From NCBI GenBank assembly GCA_021613535.1, contig CP075494.1:12214001-12278000 (forward strand): a stretch of DNA of 64,000 nucleotides, read 5' to 3'. Below the pieces are notes generated by a model. The model did not search any database. It was not told the origin of the DNA and saw nothing but the letters and a program-made list of their open reading frames with translations. Below are positions 12,401 through 25,021 of the stretch, in pieces (the stretch's first letter is position 1; every line of letters begins with the position of its first letter). The translations under genes and the position numbers were made by a program. This stretch comes from Adineta vaga (Eukaryota > Rotifera).

Positions 12401-15400
12401 GACTATTGATGAACGTACTGAGCAAGAGGAATTGGCTTTTTTACCATATCAAGAGGTATTTTCTATTACTTTGGGGAATGTTTGGGAAAGTTTACAGCAA
12501 CAGAATATAACACCGAACTATGCACAATTAGAAGAAGTGAGAGATTTTGTTGTTCATAATATTAAATTTCGAAATCAATTGCTCACGTTTAGATTTTACG
12601 AAGACGAGCAGAGCTTGTTGATCAATACGAGATCATGCATTCGATAAGTCCATCAATAAAATTTATTGAAAAACAATTTGATCGTCAGTTAACATTCGAT
12701 GAAAAGAAATGTTTAGTACATGATGATTATTCGATTATAAAGCAATTAAAAGATGAAGAACATCCTCGTGCTACTGCATCAATACTTCAACTAATTCCGA
12801 ATACGCAAAAGAGAAATTTAATAGAAAATATCGAACAATTTCAAACACAACTAGCTCGATCATTAACAAAAGAAGAAATACGTATGATTGCAAATGGTGA
12901 TCTCATTGAATTAGAAAAACAACTTGATACAACAATACCAAGAGACACAATAAAATCATTGTATAATGATCGTTTCACTGATCTTACAAATGAATTGAAT
13001 CGAGATCTAACAGAAAATGAAATACGTAATATTTTAAATGGTCAATTCAATGATATTGAAGAAGAACTTAGTCGACGATTGGTAAGATCCTTTTTCTTTA
13101 TTGATATTTGCAAGATATTCGAAAGCAATTCTAAGCAACTTTTTTCTTTTTAGACATCAACTGAACGACAAGCATATAAATCATTCGATACAAAAATGCC
13201 TTCGAGTACTGAGACAAGAGAAGTATTCGACAGATTGAAAAATACATTGAAAGAAAATAATCAAAGATATTCAAAGGATTCAGAAGATGATTTATTTATC
13301 TTTAATTATATATCAAAACAAACTTTTCGATTTACTTTAACTGAAATTGAAAAAGCGATTGGGAAACATTTAACTAGTGATCAACTTCGACAATTTGCTG
13401 GTATAGACTTGATGCTACAATGATTTTGTCATCGGATTAGTATGATTTTAGGTCCTCATATGATTGATATTCCAAGTATTGAAAGAACTCTCAATCGTGC
13501 ATTAACATTTGATGAATTAACTAATTTAACCAATGAACATTTTGATGAAATTCGTCGAATTCTTCAACGATACTTAACACAAGAAGAATTGCTCGATCTC
13601 TTGAATGGAAGATATCAAAATATGATCGAGACAATCAGAAAACAATTAGAAAAACAAAAAGAAGAAGAATTAAAACAACTACCAATTAAACGTTTACAAT
13701 ATTTCGAAAATATCCTTCGTAAGTTTTCATGATTTTTATTCTCAAAATTTATTCTATCGAATTTAGAGCGTCAATTAACTTCTGATGAATTACTTCGTTT
13801 TGCTGAAGATCGTTTTAAGCCAATATTGAATCTATTGACGTATCCTATGAAATCAGAACAACTTCGAGATATAGCATCTGGTCATTATGATAAAATTGAA
13901 GAATATCTCAAACGTTCTTTGACTTCTGAAGAAAAATATCAATTACAAAAAAGTATATTACAAGTTCATGTAAAATATGCGAATGTTCTCGATGAATTGG
14001 AATATATGATTCAACGGAAATTGAATACACAAGAATTGAGAGCTTTATTTGCTGAGCAATATGATAAAATTGAAATGCGATTAGGTAGATCATTAACTGA
14101 AGAACAATTACGGAATATTTTATCTGGAAAATATGATGATTCATTGGTTGAAATAGAAGATCTTCTGAAACGTTTGAGAAGAAGATACGAAGATAACGAT
14201 CAACGAACACGAAATATCACTGCTCGATTGATTGAACAATTAGATCAACATAAATTGAATGTAACATCCATAGATTCAGCAGTATCTCGACAAGTAATAT
14301 CTGCACAAAAGACAGGATCAAATATTGATTTGTCAGAAGAAGAACATCAGTTATTAATGGATAAAAACATTCCAACTGATTCTAATGAGCCAATGAAAGC
14401 ATTCGAAACTCCAACACGTCTTGTAGAACATATCGCTGATAAAGAACGTCTTGAAAATTTCTCAACTATAGTCAATACTATTGACAATTTTCAAAAAAAA
14501 TCTCCGGGAAAAAGTAACACTTTCTTCTCCATCCAAAAATCAAACACAGATTGTTTTTTTTTTCATAGATATAGCTGAAAGATCTAGTAGTAATCAAACA
14601 ACATTAGCATGGTTATCTAATTTAACGAATGATTTAGCATCTCAACAACTACCAGCAATAAAATCGAATGATAATAAATCAAAGATCTCTCAGCAACATT
14701 CATTACTTCCTCGTACTGATGACGATCTCTATTTAGGTTGGACATTATTCAAAAGTGCGTCCTATCCAGATTTAGGATTGAGAGAAGAAAAACCATTGAT
14801 GATTAATGTGAAACATAGAGCACAGACATATGTCGTCGGTATTCCTGAAGAATATGCGGATGAAAAATCAAAAAGTAAGTTAAGAATAAGAATTTAAGAT
14901 ATTGATGTCTTATAATTTCGATTATGAAAAGCAATGGCAAATAAAATCTATCGAGGAGAATCTATTTTTGATCAATTATCTACATCTCAACTAGTCAAAC
15001 GAATGCGTGAATTTGTTTCACAACTATTTCATATACCAATAATCAACGATGCTACTGTAGATTAAAGTTTAGTTTGGTGTGAAATTCATAGTCATTTTTT
15101 TTGTTACATAGCATTTTATTGTTCCATCACGTGCTTACGACGATATAATCGAACCTCTGAATACCTATCAATCTGAAATTATTGATATTGAAAATGATGA
15201 CTTACAAGTATGAAATCTGTTTTAATTGAAATTCATAATCAACTATTTCTTCGTAATAGATGTGTGATTCTCCTGAAACACTTGAATGGTATGAAGAATG
15301 CATTCAACGAAATGTTCAAGTACATGCACAAATACCAAATAGTTATCAACCATCAATAGTTTATTGTCATACGGGTCGTCGATCTATTATAACACCAGCA

Positions 15401-16437
15401 AAACGTGTAGAATACCGAAACATGTCCATATTTAATCAAACAGAATCAATTGTTTCAAATACAGATAAGACAACATTTGATCATGATTTTCTCGAACGTT
15501 TCAGTGAATCTATATTTGATGATCAATCAAGAGAATCTCCATCGACTACACAAACAGTAAATAATCAACTATTTTCTTTTTCTTTTTCAAATTGAAAAGT
15601 CTTTATCAAATGAATTAAAACTAGGTCACTGATTTAATAATGCATACAGTTGCAAGTTCACAAAAAACGGATTTATTAGAAGCATTGGAAGATTTATTCT
15701 CTCAAGAAAATCTAGATAAATATCCTATGACTGAAACTCATTGGCAAGATATCTTTCTTATCTTGCTCAATTCTTATCTTCATTCGACTTCATCAAATCG
15801 AAAAGATATTTTCAAACGATTAACTGACAAACTTAATGAATTAAGAAGAAAAGAACGTCGACGTTCGTCTGGATTATATCCTAGTATTGCCATTGCATCA
15901 CCAGCAAACATATCAACAACAACAATAAACGAATTGAGCGATTCCGAACAAAAACAATTTCATTTCGGTGAAAAAAAAAGACGAATTTATAAACTCAAAT
16001 TCAATTGTTTTATTCACATAGGTTTAAATTCACCTTTCACTAATAGACAGAATGATCGTAGTCCAAATGATTCAGAGATTAGTAGTACACCATTAACATC
16101 TGGACAACAAAGTGTTGCAAGTCATGATACTCTTCCTCTGCTATCTAATAAGGCATCTTCAACACAATCGTTCTCACAAAATCAATCAATTGGATTCATT
16201 ATTCACAAAACAAGCGTTTATTCACAAACTGATATAACTAAATTTCCATTTAGATCAGCTAAACAGATTGCTGAAAGATCACCACATATCAGACAGAATC
16301 AATCGACTAATGACAAATATCAGCGTCCGACAACTGCTAAAAAACCTCGTCGATATAAAATAACAATTGTTCACAGTGATGAATTATCTTGTTCATCTTC
16401 AAATCAATGTGAAACAAGAACAGAAGTAATAGTTTAA
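3493..16437 (+). CDS. Giant uncharacterised protein with tandem 24-residue helical repeats
   Basis: Starts MNLHLEKLCIPRYQRDPIWK at 3493. The frame can be followed through dozens of short introns to the stop at 16435-16437, which would make well over 3,000 residues. The first third (to about 6235) has DALHIDFYQAPCFEG, RHHFDDLLDILDLEE-like helical stretches and a basic block (KQKRKRYTRYQ). The middle is helical, with acidic and Ser-rich linkers. From about 9240 to 10810 come repeats of the form LTxxQL (LTEEQLIQIAFEENIQIAE, YLTESQIQSLIAQ). From about 12200 to 14160 comes a strict 24-residue repeat, LTxxEL...G.(F/Y)(D/N).IE..L.R. The C-terminal 500 residues are Ser/Thr/Gln-rich and disordered-looking. 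One intron (about 6221-6473) is unusually long at about 250 bases, so two adjacent genes cannot be excluded. I do not recognise the protein; a scaffold or ciliary role would be guesswork. Confidence 0.6.
12200..14170 (+). repeat. Coding tandem repeat, 24 residues per unit
   Basis: Within the giant gene, successive units begin LTKEEIRMIANG, IPRDTIKSLYND, LTENEIRNILNG, LTFDELTNLTNE, LTQEELLDLLNG, LTSDELLRFAED, MKSEQLRDIASG, LNTQELRALFAE and LTEEQLRNILSG. Each is followed by (F/Y)(D/N)xIExxLxRx. Neighbouring units I counted are exactly 24 residues apart. About a dozen copies are visible, spread over several exons and some degenerate. The pattern predicts a helix-turn-helix hairpin per unit. Confidence 0.8.
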
Positions 16438-16826
16438 CTATTTATCCTAAACAAATTCTATTGCCTACATTTAGCCTCTAAAATTACCTCCAATTTCATC
16501 GAAAAACAAATCATTTCAGCGACCATCATTCACAACTAATAAACGAATTTAAATCATTTCTAATATTCAAAAAAGATAAATCTATCACATTAAATACATA
16601 GCGGTCTATTTAATCTCAAAATAAAATTATTCAAATACGAATTCTTATTGCATCATCGTATAATGAATGCAACTATTCATCTCATTAAATCTAAATATTT
16701 AAAATTTCTTATCCTCAAACATCTTAAAAAGAAAAACATTCTTACTCGAATTCTTCAATCAAACTTATCATCAAGACTTATTTCTCTATATATTTTGAAA
16801 AGAATTTCGTAAAAATAACAAAGCGA
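16438..16826. other. Intergenic between converging genes
   Basis: AT-rich 3' flank between the plus-strand giant gene and the minus-strand PPxY gene. Nothing else seen. Confidence 0.6.
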
Positions 16827-17339
16827 TTACATTTGTGCTTGTCTTGTATTACGTGAATTTTGTTCACTATTCAATTCATCGTATGTTGGTAGTTTATTTT
16901 CATTCAAATCATTATTTGCTATTGCTTCTGCATAAGCTGGAGGTAAATCTGGTTTGAATTGATTTTGTTCAATCGTTGCTAAACGTGGATGAATACTACT
17001 TTGACGACGATTTGATAATGAATGACGTCTTGGACGAGATGAATTACAGAATAAAAAACATATACGAACAATTCCAATCCCAAGACAAATACATGCGACA
17101 ATGATGATAACAAGTTTCAAATTGAAACTAGATCGATTTGGTTTAAGAAACAATGGACTCGTTGTTGATGGATAATTTTCAGTTGTTGTTGATGATGATA
17201 ATGAATTATATTGAGCTTTTTGACAATTTTCAAATGAATCATTACATCGGTTTGCTGAGGAAAATATTTTAATCGGTGTCGATAGTGTTTGTGTAAAAAC
17301 GATTAAAAATAAGTAAACGAATTGATTTTGATAAAACAT
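16827..17339 (-). CDS. Type I membrane protein with PPxY-type cytoplasmic tail
   Basis: Single exon, 170 residues from the first ATG (17339). It has a signal peptide (MFYQNQFVYLFLIVFTQTLS) and a short Ser/Thr-rich ectodomain with two cysteines (ANRCNDSFENCQ) and Asn glycosylation sites. A transmembrane segment follows (LVIIIVACICLGIGIVRICF), then a basic stop-transfer (RPRRHS) and a cytoplasmic tail. The tail holds PPAYAEAI and LPTYDEL, which are PPxY and LPxY motifs. PPxY motifs bind WW domains of NEDD4-family ubiquitin ligases, so an adaptor or trafficking role is plausible. This architecture is shared by several small animal adaptor proteins, but I cannot name an orthologue. Confidence 0.7.
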   Translation of the reverse strand: MFYQNQFVYLFLIVFTQTLSTPIKIFSSANRCNDSFENCQKAQYNSLSSSTTTENYPSTTSPLFLKPNRSSFNLKLVIIIVACICLGIGIVRICFLFCNSSRPRRHSLSNRRQSSIHPRLATIEQNQFKPDLPPAYAEAIANNDLNENKLPTYDELNSEQNSRNTRQAQM

Positions 17340-18025
17340 AAAGTGTAGGATAAATCTTTGTAAATGACACGACACTTTTCTTGATTCTACTTTTTTGCTT
17401 CTTGAATATATTTTATCCGATTTTGACGTCAGACGATTCTTTTTTACTCTCTATCGTCTATCACGATAGCGTTATGTCAATTTAATAGTGGTTATTGACA
17501 TATCTCGATAAAAAAGAATCAACTGAAAAAAATATAAAAGAAGAAGAAGAAGAAGAAGAAGAAGAAGAAGAAAGAAAGCAATACGTTGATAAATATTGTT
17601 TTTAGAGACAAAAATCGATATGTTTTTCTTTATCGCTATCGAGATTCTTACATGTATTAGCAGAATTTTATTCAAATAATTCGCTTACTTACGGATTTTC
17701 AAACACAACTTTTATAATTGATTTTCATCAACATGAAATTTTTATCCATATTCTCTTTTAAATCTTTCATATTTATGTAAAAAGTAGACGAACAAATTAC
17801 ACGAAGTTTACAAAATTTTCTCTTTGACTTTGTTTTCTTGTCGTTCATTACAGAGCAATACGAACGAGAAGAAAAAAAAAACTATGTATGTGTAGATGGA
17901 CATATTGGGCATATAATCGAGATTCGCATAATTATACAATTCGAACCCTGAGATGATAATGATTATAAAAAAAAAAGAAAATTGATTGACTAGGGAGACT
18001 TTTTTTCTTCGATGGAATATTTTGA
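17340..18025. other. Intergenic
   Basis: Contains a (GAA)n run and A/T tracts. No convincing exon on either strand. Confidence 0.5.
17538..17572. repeat. (GAA)n microsatellite
   Basis: About 11 consecutive AAG/GAA triplets in intergenic DNA. Confidence 0.9.
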
Positions 18026-20027
<2,002 letters not shown>

Positions 20028-20728
20028 TGAATAATATATATATATATATGTGTGTTTTTATATTTCTTTTCTTGCTATTTCAAAACACCATCAATGGTGA
20101 AAAAAGTAGAAAGTGTTAATCACATGAATATACATTCAACTGTAAAAAGAACGGAACAAAAATTTATGCATAAAAAGAAAATGTCTACTTTTTCTTGTAT
20201 GAATAAATCACCTGTATAGAGTTGTAAAATACTTGATTTAATCAAGAAGAAAATTATGTTATGAATTATTAAATGAATAGATTAAACACGTCTTCTTGTA
20301 TACACACACAACAGGACAGACAGAAGAGAGAGAGAGAAAAAAATCAGATTAGATCTACTTAGATTGATATAAGCAAATAAACAAAATGTCTACTACAATA
20401 TCGATTTAGAAAGTAAACAAATGTAATTATTGGTATATCGTACAAAGCATAAGAAAGAATTTTATGATTAAAAAGAATTTAATGAAAAGATATTTTTTAC
20501 AATTAATTCATGAAAATATCAAAGAAATTTAGAGAAAAGTTTTCGTTGATAGAGGTCAGTACTAATCGATATTGTTTTGTATAAATAGAGTATTACGAAA
20601 TCTCCATGTGTTGCATGAGAGATGATGAAATGCTTCTTGTAGGTAATATAAATATGCTCACATTGAAAGTAAATGTATAGTTAAAAGAACAAAAATCGAA
20701 TTCAATCTTTTACATAAAAGCGCAAACA
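20028..20728. other. Divergent promoter region
   Basis: Lies between R3H-protein (minus) and eIF2 beta (plus) starts. It holds an (AT)n run at about 20034-20050 and purine tracts near 20320-20342. No coding signal. Confidence 0.5.
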
Positions 20729-21651
20729 ATGAGCAACGACGAAAATATATCCGATGAAGTAAATGCATGACATTTCTTGTATTAGTTGTGTTTTTAACCA
20801 TTGTTTTTTTATTTTTAGCCTATTTTTGACGCGACCAAGAGGAAGAAGAGGAGTCACAAGCGAACTCTTGGTGCTGAGTTAGCCGAAACTAGTACAAATA
20901 CAGTTTCAGCAAATACTCCTGTTCACAATGAAGCAAATAATGGAGAAGCTGAAGATCCTCTTTATACTTATGAAGACGTAAGTTTTTCTTCTAAATTTTA
21001 TTTCAAGATAAAACAATCATCATTCATTTTTCTTTCATTAGTTAATTTCTCGAATACCCAGTATACGTGGTGAACAATTTCGACCACCTGGTAAAATCCG
21101 TGTTCCTGTACTTCAAGTAGCACGTATCGGAACACGTCGTACATCATTCGTAAATTTCGATGTTATATGCAAAGCGTAAGAAATCGAATTGTGTATAAAT
21201 CTATAACAAAAACTAAAATCTTTTCTTTAGACTTCAACGACAAGAAAAACAATTACATGATTATTTCACTGCTGAATTAGGTGTAACGTAAGTAATGCAA
21301 TAATGTATCTTGATTTGATTTACTAAACATATTGTTTTAGAGCTGCAATTGATGGAAATAATTCTTTAGTTCTCCGAGGACGTTTCACCTTAATTCAAAT
21401 TGAAAATGTTCTTCGTTCATTTATTCGTAAGTTAAAAGATAAAAAAAGACTAGATTTATTAAAAATATGTTTGTCTTCCAGGAGATTATGTCGTTTGTAA
21501 AACATGCGGTGGAGTTAACACACTATTAGGAAAATCAGAACGTTTAACTGTACTTAAATGTAATTCTTGTACATCACACTATTCAGTTGCTAATATTCGA
21601 TCTGGTTTTCAAGCTCAAATTGGCAGACGTTCAAGAAACACGGCAACATAA
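20729..21651 (+). CDS. EIF2S2: Translation initiation factor eIF2 subunit beta
   Basis: Six or so short exons. A Lys-rich block sits near the N-terminus (RKKRSHKR), which in the family helps bind eIF5 and eIF2B. The conserved core follows: RPPGKIRVPVLQVARIGTRR, then SFVNFDVICKALQRQEK, LHDYFTAELGVTAAIDGN and LVLRGRF. The C-terminal zinc ribbon has CKTC and CNSC cysteine pairs about 20 residues apart (DYVVCKTCGGVNTLLGK; LKCNSCTSHYSV). The factor is part of the GTP-eIF2-initiator tRNA ternary complex in the cytoplasm. At about 240 residues it is shorter than human eIF2 beta, mainly because only one of the usual three polylysine blocks is visible. Confidence 0.95.
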
Positions 21652-21794
21652 AAACTTTGTAAATATATGTAATTTTTTTTTCATTGTATTTTAATAAGTT
21701 CTTTTACAAAAAATAACATCAATGCATTATTCACGATCAATAATTTCAAAGAATGGACAAATCGTTTACAACCATCGGCATCTGACTTTCATTG

Positions 21795-23133
21795 TTACAA
21801 ATGTGTTTTATAAAATCTATATCGTTTAGCAAAGAGATTCATTCTCATCATCGATAAAAAATAAGTGAATAAAAATAGTAGAAAAACACATAGAAATGAA
21901 ATACATAAACTAAAGAAAAAGATATGAATATTTGTAAATAAATATTTCGATGATTGTTTCGAAATATTGTCATTCATTAAATTTTTATAAACTTTTGGAC
22001 AAAATAATTCAGCTATTTGAGCAAATGGTGACTGATTTTCAATGGGAATATTCATTGTCATATGATGAAAATAATGTATCGAATAAATACTCGAATTTTT
22101 CAATAAAAAATCCATATTTTTAGAAGAACGAGAAAAGAATTGCGGTATTTGCTAAAGATATTAAAAGAATAAACTTGATTTTATTTTATATTACAATAAG
22201 AAATAGTTTACTTGATAAGGTATTGGATAGAATACATAGGAAGGTTGTATATCAATTTGATGACATTTATCTTGTTGATGAATATACAATTGATTTTGAT
22301 CACAAGCATTTTTCAGAGCATCAGTTAAAGCTTTTGGTCCAAGACAATTCCAACATAGAGCATGAAATTGTTTGGAAATTGTTTGTAATTGTATATCCAT
22401 TTGTAAATCTAAAACCAGATGATGTTTTTCAAAAGCTAATACAGCAACATTAACACCATCGGTTGTTTCCATTGCCACAGTATTACGAAAATGCGAAAAC
22501 TTTCTCAATGGTATAACATCGAGATCAAAATAGATTCCACCGTATTTATATAAAAGTGCTGTACGAACAAAATCACTCATATGTGAAATGTAAAAATAAG
22601 GAATAAATTGTTTACGTTTTGTTTGATTTAAACGAGATAATGATGTTCCGGAATAGATAACTTCCTCGTCGAAATGAACGATATGAATATTAGTATATGA
22701 ATACAAATGAATATAGGAATTGGATTTAATGAGAATATACCGACTACGCATAAGAACAAAGATGAAACTATTTGGATGAAGACGTGCAGCTGATTCAATT
22801 GAACAAGCATGTCGAGATAGAATATCATCATTCTCAGATGTTTGTACAAAGAAGATTTTCAACTTTTCACTTATTAATTGCGAAGTTTTTCGAGAAAAAT
22901 TTTGTAAAAGTAAATGATCTTTTGAACCTTCGTGGACATTATTATTGACTGAAACATCATCGAAACTAACTGTGAAAATATTCAATACACCGTATAGACT
23001 AGCTGTTGATAGATGAGAAACAAATAAATAAACAATCACAAATACAACTAGAAGAATATGATAAGATTAATCGTTGAAGGTTGAATATGAACTTACTGAA
23101 GAAAATAATCGACCATCTGATGCGACCATTCAT
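21795..23133 (-). CDS. DXD glycosyltransferase, alpha-1,4-galactosyl/GlcNAc-transferase-like
   Basis: Exon 1 starts MNGRIRWSIIFF at 23133 and splices in phase to IVFVIVYLFVSHLSTAS, forming an N-terminal signal anchor (type II Golgi topology). The catalytic part has SDFVRTALLYKYGGIYFDLD, the DXD motif of the family, followed by VIPLRKFSHFRNTVAME. Further on are FHALCWNCLGPKALTDAL and YVFYPIPYQ. These match the DXD sugar-binding region and the C-terminal domain of the A4GALT/A4GNT group. The exact donor and acceptor cannot be told. Unusually, after the SIYSIHYFHHM block, where family members normally end, the protein continues about 80 residues with a second strongly hydrophobic segment (IFFFSLCISFLCVFLLFLFT) and a basic tail. 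Confidence 0.8.
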
Positions 23134-24841
23134 TCTAGAGACGAAAAAAAAAAGACATGAGAAAGAATAAGTCTATAGAGAGTCAAAGTCATTTAATTCC
23201 TGGACAACTACTAAAAATAAACGAGGATTAGAAGAGTATAGATCATTTTTTATTGAAAGAAAGGTGATGTATACCTTCATAAATTTCATATCAAGAACTA
23301 TGTATATTATTCAACTACTTAGTGTCACTACAGCTCAACTCTAATGATGTTGTCAAAAACTAAATATGTCATTTTTTTTATTGCATCATTTAATACAAAT
23401 TTATCAAACTAAGGAAGGAAATGATCTTTTCTAATACCATTTATCGAGTAGATCTAAACAAGAAAAAAGAAATGTGACTTACTTCACTTTTAATAAATGC
23501 ATTTTTTGCTTCGAAACTAATAATAACATCTATATTTGTTAATCTATATCTAATTCAAATATCTGAAGAAATAACTTAATAAAGAATCGTTTCGTTTGCA
23601 GAAAGAATTCCGATTCATGATCTTCTGATGCTTTTCGACGGTGAAATTCATCCTTGATTATGCAAGTAAGATTTGAAAAGAGAAGAAGAAAAGAGAAATG
23701 TTATGATGTGTGTCATTTTATAAGATTAATATTTCATCGTTCTTACCTTATGAAGAAATTTAATTCTATAGTAAGGATATACGGAAAATGACTAGATAGA
23801 AAATATAAAATTACTTTTTTTCCTGTTTCACTGGCTTCATTCTTTTTTTCTTCTTCTTCTTCGTCTTCTTCATCTTCTTTTTTTATACTTTCTTTTAATT
23901 CTTCATTCACCCTTCTTTTTTCCTTTATATAATTCAGCTAACAACTATTCTACTTGACATTACTTTATCTAGATGCATGGATGAATCATGCTTGAAAATC
24001 TTCATCTCCCGTCAAACAGATAAAAGAAAAAGAAGAAATTTCCGTATTCATATCAATCTTGACTAATTGAACAATTGTATTCATATTCTGTATGCTTGTG
24101 TCAGATATTTCTTTCTTGGATTTTCGAAGGAAATTCGTATTCCTATGATTTTGTTCATAGTCTTCTGAACTCATATTTCTTGTTTATGTATTGTTATGGT
24201 CATCAATTGAGAAAATGTAAAGATAAACATATGATTTTGCTCGTGTGAAAAGGTTAATCAAGCATATAGTTTCAAGAAAAGAAAAATGTTTATGGAAAAT
24301 GTCTGTTCTAACACGATTGTTACATGTTTCATTAACAGATTTCTATTACGACATTAATTTGATCGATAACGATGATATTTGACTCAAGTATGCAATCGTT
24401 CTTCTAGAAACATCCAGGTAATATTTACAATCGTTTCTTCATCCAAGACATCAGATAGTTATGTCATTTATTTTCTTTTTCTTTGATAAGATATATCTTC
24501 GAATCTGATGTATTCGTTCGAAAACATTTTCCTTTTTTTCTCGTCTTTAATTGCGTGACTTGATCAATAAAACGGAAGGTATTGGTAAATAAATGATGAA
24601 GTATCTATATATTCATTTTTCGTTTAATAAGGATGGTTTGATAAGTAAACATTGAGTATTCGAAACGTTCCGGCAATTACGTTTACATGTTTTCGTAAGT
24701 GTCACCCTTTCGTACTTTGATTTTTAATATTTATTCAAATTATTGTCCATATAAATACGGCGAGCAATTTGTCTAGTTTTGTTTTTTTCAACGAACAACA
24801 TTCAACATTAGCTCGACGCGTTTTGTACAAATATTACAACG
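23134..24841. other. Non-coding stretch upstream of the first small paralogue
   Basis: No supportable gene. It contains pyrimidine-rich (TTC)n-like DNA at about 23820-23900. The block at about 24178-24270 is repeated upstream of the second paralogue. A motif TTCGAAACGTTCC lies near 24660. Confidence 0.5.
24750..24757 (+). promoter_or_regulatory. TATA box of the first small paralogue
   Basis: TATAAATA lies 92 bases before the ATG at 24842. The second paralogue has its TATA 94 bases before its ATG. Confidence 0.7.
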
Positions 24842-25021
24842 ATGAATCTTCAAACATTGAAACATTTTCAAAGAGTTGCCAAAGCAATGAACAACTATGT
24901 TGCAGCATCTGCATATAACTTTCGTCAAGCACGACAAGGCTATTCTATGCGTGCTCATCCTCAACCAGGATTTTACAATAATGGAAATATAAATCATCGA
25001 TTTCCTGCTCGAATGTATTAA
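24842..25021 (+). CDS. Small protein with RVAKAMNNYVAASAY motif, copy 1 (59 aa)
   Basis: Single exon of 59 residues beginning MNLQTLKHFQRVAKAMNNYV and ending NHRFPARMY. Residues 6-25 (LKHFQRVAKAMNNYVAASAY) are nearly identical to the N-terminal part of the gene at 27051. The shared part reads as an amphipathic helix. The rest is rich in Arg, Gln, Gly, Asn and Pro. There is no signal peptide or cysteine. A TATA box at fixed distance and sequence conservation between the copies support a real gene despite its length. Family not recognised. Confidence 0.7.
   Translation: MNLQTLKHFQRVAKAMNNYVAASAYNFRQARQGYSMRAHPQPGFYNNGNINHRFPARMY

Noticed and set aside
23986-24174. Minus-strand 62-residue frame
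   Set aside because: Isolated, with no homology, repeat partner or promoter cue. Length is within chance for this composition.
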